A stretch of DNA of 57,282 bases from JAEHDI01 sp035455185 (GTDB lineage: Bacteria > Acidobacteriota > Terriglobia > Bryobacterales > Bryobacteraceae): positions 1 to 57,282 of the forward strand of contig DATIFQ010000504.1 of NCBI GenBank assembly GCA_035455185.1. The letters run 5' to 3'. The position numbers and the translations under genes are program-made. Below the pieces are notes generated by a model that did no database searches, had not been told where the DNA came from, and saw only the letters and a list, made by a program, of their open reading frames with translations. Within the stretch, counting starts at the first letter, position 1. Each line of letters opens with the position of its first letter. Positions 17,510-27,000 of this stretch are shown here, piece by piece.

Positions 17510-18133
17510 GTGCAAAATGAGGAATGCGGTCCTGAGCTAGATCCGCTTCTACCCGAACTCATCAGCATCCGGGAAAGCATCAGGGCGCTGGAGGAACGGA
17601 AGCTGGCAATAGAAGAGCAGATCCTGACGAGCCTCTTTGGATCCCCCAGCGGAGTTGTGGAGGAGCCGCCCGAGACCTCCGAGGAAACACTCGCCGAATC
17701 TCCCTCGCTCGCTGAAAAGCTGGCTCCTCGACTTGTGACGCCGGCTGACAGGGAGCGCGCCGCGATCCGGATTTCCGGCATCCTGATGGAAGCATTGGTG
17801 CAGTACTTCGCGGCCATCGAAGAGCAGACTCTCAGCGAGAGCCGCAAAACGACTGCCTCGCTGCGGCAGGAGCTGGAAGAACTGCGGTACAACCTTGAAA
17901 GTCCAACTGGGTCACTTGCCACTCAGCTTAAACAGCTTCAAGAGGAGCTGTCGTCCTTGCAGAGACTGATCAACGGCGCGGTGGAGCGGCTCAATCGGCA
18001 AGCAGAAGCGATCCGCTCAGTCACAGAAGTGCAGGGGCGGCATGCCAGTGCTCTACGGCAACTGGTAGAGACTCTCATACGTTCAGCCATCACATCAGAC
18101 ATCCCTCCCTCGCAAGCAAACACCCAACTCTAG
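17510..18133 (+). CDS. coiled-coil protein of unknown function
   Basis: A 207-aa acidic protein with no recognised domain. Heptad-rich segments occur at about residues 15-45 (SIRESIRALEERKLAIEEQI) and 100-190 (SLRQELEELRYNLESP, QLKQLQEELSSLQRLI). A Pro/Glu-rich linker lies between. There is no signal peptide or membrane segment. It starts at GTG 17510, 57 bases after the PilZ gene and on the same strand, so it may be the partner or scaffold through which that protein acts. It converges with the permease gene on the other strand. Confidence 0.65.
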   Translation: MQNEECGPELDPLLPELISIRESIRALEERKLAIEEQILTSLFGSPSGVVEEPPETSEETLAESPSLAEKLAPRLVTPADRERAAIRISGILMEALVQYFAAIEEQTLSESRKTTASLRQELEELRYNLESPTGSLATQLKQLQEELSSLQRLINGAVERLNRQAEAIRSVTEVQGRHASALRQLVETLIRSAITSDIPPSQANTQL

Positions 18134-18229
18134 GCCGATTCCAGAGTTCGCGGCGCCCCTCTCCCTCTTTTCCGTGGCTAACCTAACCTCAGCGAGAGGT
18201 AGTGTCGACACGCGCAAGGGATCCCGTGG

Positions 18230-19156
18230 CTACGGTCCTACTTTAAGAAGCGGAGCGGCCAGATAGATTGAGGACACGGCGAAGAGAACTACTGCTAGAA
18301 GCACCTTCAGCCAGAAGGCCGGAACGAATCGTTGCACGCGGGCGCCGAGATACATGCCGGCGAAACCGCCGGATCCGAAAAGACCGCCAAGCATCCAGTC
18401 GGGAGCGACCGCCACACCGTTACTCTGGTACAGAGGTGCGATCAATTCCGCAAAGGTCACCCCGACCACCGAAGTGAGGAAGGTTCCCATCAGCGTCGCG
18501 CCGGCCACGGTATGAACCGACAGCCCGTACAGGGCCACGAAAAATGGCGCGAGGATTGCTCCTCCGCCAATCCCATAGACGCCACCGATCAGGCCCACGA
18601 CCAGAGATACCAGTAGCACTCCAAGCGTACCGCAACGATATTGCCGGCCTTGGAACTCGTAGACGAGGTGACACCGGTCAAAGGCCACCTTCCGGACAGC
18701 CCAGTCCGCGCCATCGGAAAGGGCCAGTTCCCCCTCCCAGCCCGCATCGCGCCTGACGCGCCGTGCATCGAAGATGAGGCGGATCCCTATAGACAGTAGC
18801 ACGCACGCGACGAATATCTTGAAGCGGCCAGGATCCGGCAGCCAGCTTGCTCTCATCCACTCGCCCACCACAACTCCAGGTGCACCACCCGCCACGACGA
18901 TCCAGGCCAGCGGTGCAACCAGTCGCCGCTCCCTCCAATAACGATAGATTCCACTCGGAATGGCGACAATGTTAAAGACAAGATTCGTCGGACTCACCGC
19001 TGGGCTGACAAAACCGAGAACACTCATCTGGAACGGCAATAGCAGAACCGCTCCGGACACTCCGGCCATCGACGTGAAGAAGGAAGCCACAAAGCCGGCG
19101 ACCAATGGCACCCAGACAGGAGCTTCGACTCCCGACACCGGGAAAAGGGTTACCAT
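18230..19156 (-). CDS. TSUP-family (TauE/SafE) anion permease
   Basis: A 308-aa integral membrane protein with about eight hydrophobic segments. The first repeat reads LVAGFVASFFTSMAGVSGAVLLLPF, with SPTNLVFNIVAIPSG. The second repeat reads GLIGGVYGIGGGAILAPFFVALYGL, with VAGATLMGTFLTSVVGV. These duplicated G-rich motifs define the TSUP family, whose members move sulfite, sulfolactate, sulfoacetate or other sulfur and organic anions across the inner membrane. A hydrophilic loop of about 60 residues separates the halves. It is divergent from the ATP sulfurylase gene, with 155 bases between starts, so a sulfur-anion substrate is likely by context. Confidence 0.85.
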   Translation of the reverse strand: MVTLFPVSGVEAPVWVPLVAGFVASFFTSMAGVSGAVLLLPFQMSVLGFVSPAVSPTNLVFNIVAIPSGIYRYWRERRLVAPLAWIVVAGGAPGVVVGEWMRASWLPDPGRFKIFVACVLLSIGIRLIFDARRVRRDAGWEGELALSDGADWAVRKVAFDRCHLVYEFQGRQYRCGTLGVLLVSLVVGLIGGVYGIGGGAILAPFFVALYGLSVHTVAGATLMGTFLTSVVGVTFAELIAPLYQSNGVAVAPDWMLGGLFGSGGFAGMYLGARVQRFVPAFWLKVLLAVVLFAVSSIYLAAPLLKVGP

Positions 19157-19311
19157 CGCGTCTCAGAGTATCAGACCCATGGAAGGGCAGAGGCAAAGCA
19201 GTCCGTTTATGAACGTCGCCCGCGTGGGCATGCGATAAAGAGCAGACCGTCGGAAACTCCTGATTTTGACCCGGCCCGCTAAGAGACGGCATCATGGAAC
19301 AGAGGTGATTG

Positions 19312-20580
19312 ATGAGCAAACTCGTGGCCCCACATGGAAGCCCGGCGTTGAAAGCGCTGCTAGTGGAAGGTAAGGAGAGACAGGAAGCACTGGAAAAGGC
19401 GAAACGCCTGAAGAAGGTCCCGATGACGAGTCGCGAATCCAGCGACTTGATCATGATGGGCATCGGTGCATTCACGCCCCTGGAAGGTTTCATGGGGCGC
19501 GACGACTGGAAGGGCTGCTGCGACGACTACAAGTTGCCCTCCAAGAGCGGCCTGTTCTGGCCCATTCCGATCACGCTATCGGCCTCGCAGGATGACGCCA
19601 AGGCGGTCGCGATTGGCGAGGATGTCGCCCTGTGGGACACCGAGACCTCAACGATCATGGGCACCATGACGGTTGCCGAGAAGTACACGATCGACAAGGA
19701 GCACGAGTGCAAGCAGGTGTTCCGCACCACCGACCATGCCCATCCGGGCGTGAAGAAGGTGATGGAGCAAGGTCCGGTGAACCTGGCCGGCCCGGTGACA
19801 GCGCTCTCGGAATCCTACTATCCCGACATGTTCGCCGGCATCTATCAGCGGCCCGCCGAAGCGCGTATGTTGTTTGAAGAACGTGGATGGAACACCGTGG
19901 CAGCACTACAGTTGCGGAACCCGATGCACGGCTCGCATGCATACCTTGCTTGGGTCGCCATTGAGGTGTGCGACGGCGTCTACATCCACCAACTGGTCGG
20001 GAAACTCAAGCCAGGGGACATCCCGGCAGAAGTGCGAGTTAAGGCGATCGACGCCTTGGTGAGCAAGTACTTTCGTAAGGACCGCGTCGTGCAAGGCGGC
20101 TATCCGATGGAGATGCGTTACGCCGGACCGCGCGAGGCGCTGCTCCATGCCGTGTTCCGCCAGAATTATGGGTGTTCCCACCTGATCGTTGGACGCGACC
20201 ACGCAGGCGTCGGAGATTACTATGGCCCATTCGACGCGCAGAAGGTATTCAACGAGATCCCACCGGACGCTTTGGCGCTACGTCCCCTTTGCATGGACTG
20301 GACGTTCTACTGCTACGAATGCGGCAGCATGGCTTCTATGAAGACGTGTCCGCACGAGAGCAAGGCGGTGATCGATGAGAACGGCCAATACAGAGGCGGC
20401 GCGCGCCTGCTGCTTTCGGGCACGATGCTGAGGAAGCTTATGAGCGAGGGCAAGCCGGTACCATCCGAGTTTTCCAAGCCTGAAGTGATCGAAATTCTGA
20501 AGGAGTACTACGATAGCCTCGAAGAGAAGGTCGAAGTAAAGTTGCATGGCTTCGCCACGGGAGATTCGGGAAGGAAGTAG
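19312..20580 (+). CDS. sat: ATP sulfurylase, zinc-binding dissimilatory type
   Basis: A 422-aa sulfate adenylyltransferase (ATP + sulfate to APS + PPi, or the reverse). The N-terminal PUA-like domain contains GAFTPLEGFMGRDDW. Active-site motifs are QLRNPMHGSH (from Q200, with the HxxH pair) and VGRDHAGVGDYYGPFDAQ. A zinc site, C334, C337, C346 and H348 in CYECGSMASMKTCPH, is typical of the enzymes of sulfate-reducing and sulfur-oxidising bacteria and archaea. There is no fused APS kinase domain. ATG 19312 follows AGAGGTG; a TTG three bases earlier is less likely. It is the APS source nearest to the APS-kinase-like gene and sulfotransferases 13-15 kb upstream, but could serve energy metabolism. 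No apr or dsr genes are in the window. Confidence 0.93.
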   Translation: MSKLVAPHGSPALKALLVEGKERQEALEKAKRLKKVPMTSRESSDLIMMGIGAFTPLEGFMGRDDWKGCCDDYKLPSKSGLFWPIPITLSASQDDAKAVAIGEDVALWDTETSTIMGTMTVAEKYTIDKEHECKQVFRTTDHAHPGVKKVMEQGPVNLAGPVTALSESYYPDMFAGIYQRPAEARMLFEERGWNTVAALQLRNPMHGSHAYLAWVAIEVCDGVYIHQLVGKLKPGDIPAEVRVKAIDALVSKYFRKDRVVQGGYPMEMRYAGPREALLHAVFRQNYGCSHLIVGRDHAGVGDYYGPFDAQKVFNEIPPDALALRPLCMDWTFYCYECGSMASMKTCPHESKAVIDENGQYRGGARLLLSGTMLRKLMSEGKPVPSEFSKPEVIEILKEYYDSLEEKVEVKLHGFATGDSGRK

Positions 20581-20623
20581 CCTCCGCCGGCCTTCTTGGC
20601 GCTTGGCACAGAATGGAGGAATC

Positions 20624-23600
20624 TCAGTCGCCGGCTTCGTTCAGCATCCCGGAGAAGATGTTGAAGAACGTAACGCCGTTCGAGCCGTCGGGATCGGCGA
20701 TATCCGCTGTCGCAGGCAGGACCGTAGTATCCGCGGGGCCCGCGTACAGTGATTGAATCCGTCCCAACCCGCCTTGGGCGAGCAGATCGGCGACCAGATC
20801 GAACGCCGAGGCCGGACGGCCCAGGCGCAGCCAGTCGCCCGTGGGTGCGGCTCCGGCGACGGGAGCGGCTACGCGAAGCTTCGCGGCCATGAGCACGCGA
20901 CGGTATTCTCGAACGTTCCTCGAGTATCCGTGCTCGAACTGGCGGTCGAAGGATGCGATGGCGGAGCTGCCGTCGAACGTCATTCCGCGTCTGCGGAAAT
21001 GTGTCGAGCCCACCAGGCACCACACGTCATCCACAATCACGGAAGTGGTGCGGATGAACGCCGTCCGGCCCGGGAATCCGACCGGATGAAACAGCGCCAC
21101 GCGGTCGGGCGCGGCGGCGAGGAGGTTGCCGAGAGCCTCGGAGCGAGCCTGATAGTGCTGTCTCCACCAGCCTTTGAAGTTGGTGGCGAAGTCTGGCTCC
21201 TTGGGCGTGCAGATCAAGACCTTGAGATTCGGCGCTTGGGAAAGACGCGTGGCGAGCTCGGCCACAAGATCTACTTCAAAAGGCTGAGGCGGTCCAGCGG
21301 GGCGTGCGGTGCGGGCAAACTGCGGTGATTCGATGTACACCAGCTCACGCGCCTCGGCGATGGCGCGGCGCAGCGAATACTGCGCGTCTCGCAGTCCGTG
21401 CTTGGAGACGAAGAACTCGCGGCGGACCTCGCGCTGCACGCGCGGCTCATTCTGGATGGTGATGGTAATGGGTGGCGGGGGCAGGCCCATCGCCGCCGCT
21501 CCGTCGTTGATCATCTGCTGCACGGTGTTCCCCGGCGGAGGCGGCGTGAGGCTGCTGAGCCAGGGTGTTTCACATCCCACGGCGACCGTGTCGAGCAGCA
21601 CTCCGATGCCGGTGGCGACGCTGGCGGAATCGTCCGGCACGTTGAAATTGTCTCCCAGTGAGGCAACCACCCATCCCGGATTCGCTCCCACGGTTCCGGG
21701 AAGAGGGATGATCGGCTGCGCCCGCCGCAGTGCCAGCCGAGCCAAGTCGTAGCCGAGCGCGCCAGTCACTCGCACGCCCGACGCGTGTACGTCGGGGCCG
21801 GCGGGATTGCCTGGGTTTCCGCTTTCGTGCAGCGCGGATCGCGATTCGCCGGATAGGCGCCCGCCGCTCAGCACTCCGTCCCACAAGAGGCTACCTGCGG
21901 GAGTTCCTCCGGTCGCGCCCGCCACCACCACCGTGTCGAAGCGGGCCATGGTGGGCAGGCGGGGAGCCTGGCGGGGCGAGGGCTCGGCAGCCAGACTGAG
22001 CACGAGTTCCAGAAAATTCGAGGGTGGAGGTCCTGCCGGAGGAGGTGCGGTCTTGGGAATTCCGAACAGCGGCGATTCGGCGACGCCCTCCGCCTGCGGA
22101 AGCATCACGCTCAGAATCGTAGTACCAGGCGTGGCTGCAAAGGGATCGGCCGGCGCAGCCACAGGTCCGGCGGCGACATTGGCAGTGACCGCGCCAAACA
22201 ACTGGCGCCTTCCCACGCGGGGCGCGATCACGATGTCCATTGTCAGCACCGCCGGACTCGGCGGAGGCTGTCCGGACGCGAGCCGGAATGGATTCCGCAG
22301 GAAAACCTGAACCGCGCCGCCCGTCGAAATAGACGCGCCTCCATCGCCTCGCAAGAACGAGGGCTCCTCAGCTATGGCAGCGATTTCGACGAACTGCTGC
22401 GGATAGATGCGGATGTGCGCGCCATTCGGCGCAATACCTGCCGCGATGGTGGCGACGACGTCATTAGCCGCGGTGAAGGCGGCGGTGACGGAACCGGCAG
22501 GCAGCGCGGGCGGTGCAGCGAATCCCAGGTTCGTGTTGGGCGCGGGAAACGCGGGCCAGTGGCCGTTCGGCCCGCGCTGAGGCGGCGTCTGAAGTGTCGC
22601 GTCGATGAACGACGACACCGCCAGCACCATTGCCTGGGACGGCAGATTGAGCACCGCGTTCGCCTCCGCGAGCGTGTCCGGCCCATCCGCAAGATAATCG
22701 ATCGTTACGCGGTCGCGAACCTGTGGCAAAAGATCGGCCGGAATGCGCTGATCATCCGCGGGCACACCCAGCACGGCGGCGCTGGTGCGGTTGCCAAGCA
22801 ACATCCAATCCACGTCCGCTACCACCACGCGGAAGAACTGCTTTGGCAGCGCGGGCGCGGGCGCCGGACCGCCCGGAAGCGCGGGCGGAATCAACGGAGC
22901 GCGTCCCATTGTGCCGAATGTCCCCCAGCCCCAGCGCAGACGGCCGCCATCGGTGTTTGCACCTTGGATTCGATCTCCAGCAGCAAGCGTTATCAGACCG
23001 CTGGCGGGTACCGTGCCGGTAACGTTCGACCCCGCATCCGCCGTAACCATCGTCGCGCCGGCAAGGGCGGGCCGGTACAAGCCACCGTGAGGATCCACGA
23101 AGTGCAGCAGCGTTCCCGCCCCTCCAATCGCGCCGATCTGGTTCACACCTCCCGCGCCAGTTGCAGGCCCGCTGACAGTTGTAGGCTGCAGCCCAGGGAG
23201 TGCGTTCAGCAGGTCATCGAACAGACACGCCACGTAGATGGGATCGATGATCTGGCCGCGGCCGTCGTGAAACGAGATGGCGCCGCTGATGCCTGTCATC
23301 ACCTCATCTGGTTCGAACCAGCGCGCGGTACTGAAGCCTTCCACGCCGCGCACGACCATCGCCCACGGGACCGGCCGGATCGGCGGATCGCCAGGCTGTG
23401 CGTAACGGGCGAAGGCCAGGCGTTCCAGCCGGAGGAGCGCCTGCGGGTGTAACCGCAAGACGGTGCACGCTCCCGTGAGAGGTATCCCATCGGCTCCGTA
23501 GAATTCCGTCGTGCGAGTGCCGGCCATCAGGCGGAGTGTGACCTTGTCGCCGGGCGAGAAGCTCTGCTTGGCGCTTCCATCGAGGCCGCGCGAAACGGTG

Positions 23601-23998
23601 AGCGAGTCGCCCGTGCGCGCTGTGCATCCAACCACCTCGCGCTTGGAGCCCGAGGCGTTGGAAAGGACCAAGAACACCGATCCGCCGGTGGGTGAGGGAA
23701 AATTTGCGCCAGTGCCGGCGGCTAGCGTGATCGTGTTGTCGTTTTCCGATGCGGCGTTCGCCAGCGTGGAACTGACGGGCGTGAACGCGTGCTCACGAAT
23801 TCCGAGAAATGGCGCTCGGATGTCGCCGGTAATCATTAAGGTCAGCGCCGCGGAGTCATAGTCGCCGCCGGCTGGAGTAGTGTTGGCCCAGCGAGGACTC
23901 AGCCGAACCGTGGTCAGTCCTAGCGCGCCCAGGCCGTTGTTCTGCAGATTCTGCTGGACTGCCGCGGGCGTGAGCGTCGTGATGGGGAAAGTAGCCAT
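20624..23998 (-). CDS. giant protein C with degenerate PLD-like C-terminus
   Basis: A 1124-aa protein without signal peptide or clear membrane segment. The first about 850 residues are Ala/Pro/Gly-rich and beta-predicted, and I cannot place them in a family. The last about 250 resemble the phospholipase D superfamily: KHGLRDAQYSLRRAIAEARE with LVYIESPQFAR (the helix and strand before a PLD active site), LKVLICTPKEP, and a second-motif-like RTTSVIVDDVWCLVGSTHF. In the last, the HxKxxxxD catalytic pattern reads R983-x-T985-xxxx-D990, so His and Lys are gone while the GS and the following RRG-E-like region remain. Catalysis is therefore doubtful; it may bind lipid, nucleic acid or a partner. It starts 4 bases after giant gene B. 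Confidence 0.8.
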   Translation of the reverse strand: MATFPITTLTPAAVQQNLQNNGLGALGLTTVRLSPRWANTTPAGGDYDSAALTLMITGDIRAPFLGIREHAFTPVSSTLANAASENDNTITLAAGTGANFPSPTGGSVFLVLSNASGSKREVVGCTARTGDSLTVSRGLDGSAKQSFSPGDKVTLRLMAGTRTTEFYGADGIPLTGACTVLRLHPQALLRLERLAFARYAQPGDPPIRPVPWAMVVRGVEGFSTARWFEPDEVMTGISGAISFHDGRGQIIDPIYVACLFDDLLNALPGLQPTTVSGPATGAGGVNQIGAIGGAGTLLHFVDPHGGLYRPALAGATMVTADAGSNVTGTVPASGLITLAAGDRIQGANTDGGRLRWGWGTFGTMGRAPLIPPALPGGPAPAPALPKQFFRVVVADVDWMLLGNRTSAAVLGVPADDQRIPADLLPQVRDRVTIDYLADGPDTLAEANAVLNLPSQAMVLAVSSFIDATLQTPPQRGPNGHWPAFPAPNTNLGFAAPPALPAGSVTAAFTAANDVVATIAAGIAPNGAHIRIYPQQFVEIAAIAEEPSFLRGDGGASISTGGAVQVFLRNPFRLASGQPPPSPAVLTMDIVIAPRVGRRQLFGAVTANVAAGPVAAPADPFAATPGTTILSVMLPQAEGVAESPLFGIPKTAPPPAGPPPSNFLELVLSLAAEPSPRQAPRLPTMARFDTVVVAGATGGTPAGSLLWDGVLSGGRLSGESRSALHESGNPGNPAGPDVHASGVRVTGALGYDLARLALRRAQPIIPLPGTVGANPGWVVASLGDNFNVPDDSASVATGIGVLLDTVAVGCETPWLSSLTPPPPGNTVQQMINDGAAAMGLPPPPITITIQNEPRVQREVRREFFVSKHGLRDAQYSLRRAIAEARELVYIESPQFARTARPAGPPQPFEVDLVAELATRLSQAPNLKVLICTPKEPDFATNFKGWWRQHYQARSEALGNLLAAAPDRVALFHPVGFPGRTAFIRTTSVIVDDVWCLVGSTHFRRRGMTFDGSSAIASFDRQFEHGYSRNVREYRRVLMAAKLRVAAPVAGAAPTGDWLRLGRPASAFDLVADLLAQGGLGRIQSLYAGPADTTVLPATADIADPDGSNGVTFFNIFSGMLNEAGD

Positions 23999-24002
23999 GG
24001 CG

Positions 24003-27000
24003 TCAAATCACTGGTTGGACGTGCTCGGCAAAATGACCGTCCGGCGAAGTCAGCCGCACCACGAACTGCTTGACAGGAACGCGGCAGAACGCATAGTAGG
24101 AGAGTTTCGGCCCGGCGCCGGAATTGCGGCGCACGCGCAGGGGATCCACTCCCGGCGGCACAGGGCCGGGCTCATCTAATGCAATGTCGCCCAAGCCCAG
24201 CTCAATGGTGATCGGAGGCTGCGGAATGAAGGGACCGATAGGCGGAAAGATCTGCTTTGGCGGACGGATGGCCGTGACGCGCAGGATGTAGGATCCTGCG
24301 TCACCTGCGTCCAGCGGGGCATCAGTGAACCAGCTCAGCATGGTTCCTGGGGGCGCCACGCTCGCGGTCAGGACGAAGCCTTCCAAAACCGGCAGTGGCA
24401 GCACCGAGCCCGGCTTGATGGTCGTGCGCTGCTCCGAGCTGCGGCCCAAGGGGTCCGTGATGCGCGCGGAGAACTGGACGGCATCGTTTACGTCGGCACG
24501 GCGGATAATGGCCCGGTATTGTATTGGGTTGGGAGGCGCGCCACCCGCTCGCCATGCTCCGGAACCGGTCCCAGGCTGCGTGACGCCCAGGCTTTCGAGC
24601 GGCCCGTCGACGGAAATCAGCGGAAGCGTTCCCGCCGGTGCGCCCACGACCGCCGCGCGAATCGAAATCGTGTGCGGGCCGAGCGGTGTTTTCTTGACCG
24701 GCACCGGGCTAGCCCACTTAATGAGGACGTCACCCGGCCCTCCGCCGGAGGGCCATTCGACTTGCAGGGCGGAGATCACCGGCGGATCCACGGGTGGGAC
24801 CACGACCCAGCTCACGCTGCTGGCAGGCGACTTACCCGCCAGGTTGCCTCGGAGGTCGTCTTTCTCAGACCATGCGGTGGCGCGATACCACACTCGTTTC
24901 CACGAGCCCAGCGGTGTATCGAATCCCTGCGCGACGGTGATATGCGAGCCGAGCGTATCGGTTTCCTGCTGCACCGTCCAACCCGCGCTCGCGACGTTGA
25001 GCGTCTGCACGGGCGGCCCCATGGTTTCGAGCTGCTTGGCTGCGTCATCCACGCGCACGCGATGGAGATCGAGCCGCCGGACGCGTGGGCCTTTGCGCGT
25101 GCCGATGCGAATGCGGGCGCGGTAGACGTTTGGGATGACGGATTGATCGAGGAACGACTGTGCCTCAATGGTGGGAGCCGCGGGCGCGAGCACGCGCGGC
25201 GCGGCAAAGGCTTGCAGCATGTCGTCGGCGTTCGGGCCGCTCGGCCAGTTGGCCTCCACTTGCCCTGCACTAACGCCCAGCACCAAAAACACGTGGATCG
25301 CGGTCGAACCGCGCGGCAGAGTCACATCCATGCTGGTGCCGGTGACCAATTTGGCGTTGCGCCGCGTGAACTCCCGCCGCGATGGATTCGCCTTGAAGCC
25401 GTTCTTGATGCGCGTGAGCCGCTGGCTCAACGTCAAGTCCTGCGCAGGCTCGCTAAGGTTGTTAGCCAGGAGAATTTTCGTCTCCGTCGATTCGTAAACG
25501 AAGTACCCGGTTGCGCCGGGAGTTGCGGACCACGCCAGGCGGGCGTGGCACTCTCCTGAGGCATCCGGAAGGCTGGCCAGTGTCACGATATCGGGCGGCA
25601 CAAAAGGCGGCCTTGGATCGGACACGGAGATTACGCTTGGCTCGGCGGACCAAGCTCCTGTGCGCTGCGGCGCAATCCTTTCCTGTCCCTGCGCCCACAG
25701 CGCGAGGCCGATGTGGCCCGTGGCGGCGTAATTCAGGCTGAAGCCGGGGATGGTAATGCGGTAGCGCCGCGTCTCCGATCCTTGCGGCGGCCCAAACGAG
25801 ACGGCCGTATCACCGGCCTGGTTGAGCCCCTGGAGTGTTCCCGCCGTTGACGATGGAACGTCTCCGGCGAACGTGATCTCTGCCACCGGATCAGCGCCAC
25901 CGAGTGAACGCTGCAAGCCCGAGGGCACGGTGACAATCGGCGGAGGATCGCCGTGGAACGCTGCCGCATACAGCCTCCCCGCAAAGCGAATCGTCTGCGG
26001 CCGGCGGATGCGCCAGTCCCACAGAAACTCGATGACCAGCGTGCCAGGACATACCGTCCCGGACGCAGGTACCGAAGCGTGCATTTGAGCGCTGACGATT
26101 CTCACCTGGTCCACGGCCGGCTGAGAGACAGTGCGATTGATCGCACTCCAGGTGCTCCACTGGCCATAGATGTCCTGGTGCGCGGCCGCGTATTTCATCG
26201 TTCGGTTTCCAGGATTGGATGGGATCGGCAGTTCGCGGTGAACCGCGTGGATGCGCCAATTCTCCGGATCAGGTGGCGTGATCGTCTCGTTGATGGCAAT
26301 TGGCAGGAAACCACCGCTTCGGCGCTTTGCCATTACTGCGTCTGTGGGTTCCGCGGGAGCGACACCGGCACGCGCGAAGGCGTATGTTCGCGGGCGGAAA
26401 AGAGGAATCGCAGGCGGCCGGTCCCACCCCACGCGCACTGAACACAGCCAATCGAAATCGGTTTGTCTCGGGCGCAGATGGCCCATGAACCTGGTCATCA
26501 TGTTTGCGGGCGCGGGAGGCGGAATGGCCTGCTGCGGAGTGGGGACCAGCGCCGCGTATTCGACCGGCGCGGAGTTGCCGTCGAAGCCTTTATCCCAGCG
26601 CGCCGTGATCATGTAGTCGTATTGCGCGGCATTCGGAATATTGACGGCCGCAAACGACTGCGTGGTGACCGGGTAAGCGGTTCCGAACCCGAGGCCCAGG
26701 CTGAAGTAAGGATCTGTGCCCGCGCCAATCAGAGTTAGTCCGAGAGGCGAGACCTTTGATGTTCCCCCCGCGACGGGCATCGACTGTCCCGATGAGTTTT
26801 CCGGGGGCGGAAGCGGAACGTTGAGTTGCTGTTCGTAGTGCGCATTGGGAGGGAAATTGGCGACCACCGGCCGCAGAAATTGCAGCAGATCGGTATTCAG
26901 ATCCTTGATGAGATCGGTGAAGTCCGGTGCGCTCCAGAGCGGCGCGGGTACACCCGTATCGAGCAGCGGTCCCCATCCGACCGGAGGTGCTCCACGCTCC

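Noticed and set aside
20577..20626. Terminator between the convergent sulfurylase and giant gene C
   Set aside because: Only a 5-base GAAGG/CCTTC pairing with a long loop and no T run is visible, too weak to call.
23290..23330. GGTTCGAACC palindrome resembling a tRNA T-loop
   Set aside because: It lies inside the coding frame of giant gene C, and no acceptor stem, anticodon arm or D-loop can be folded around it.
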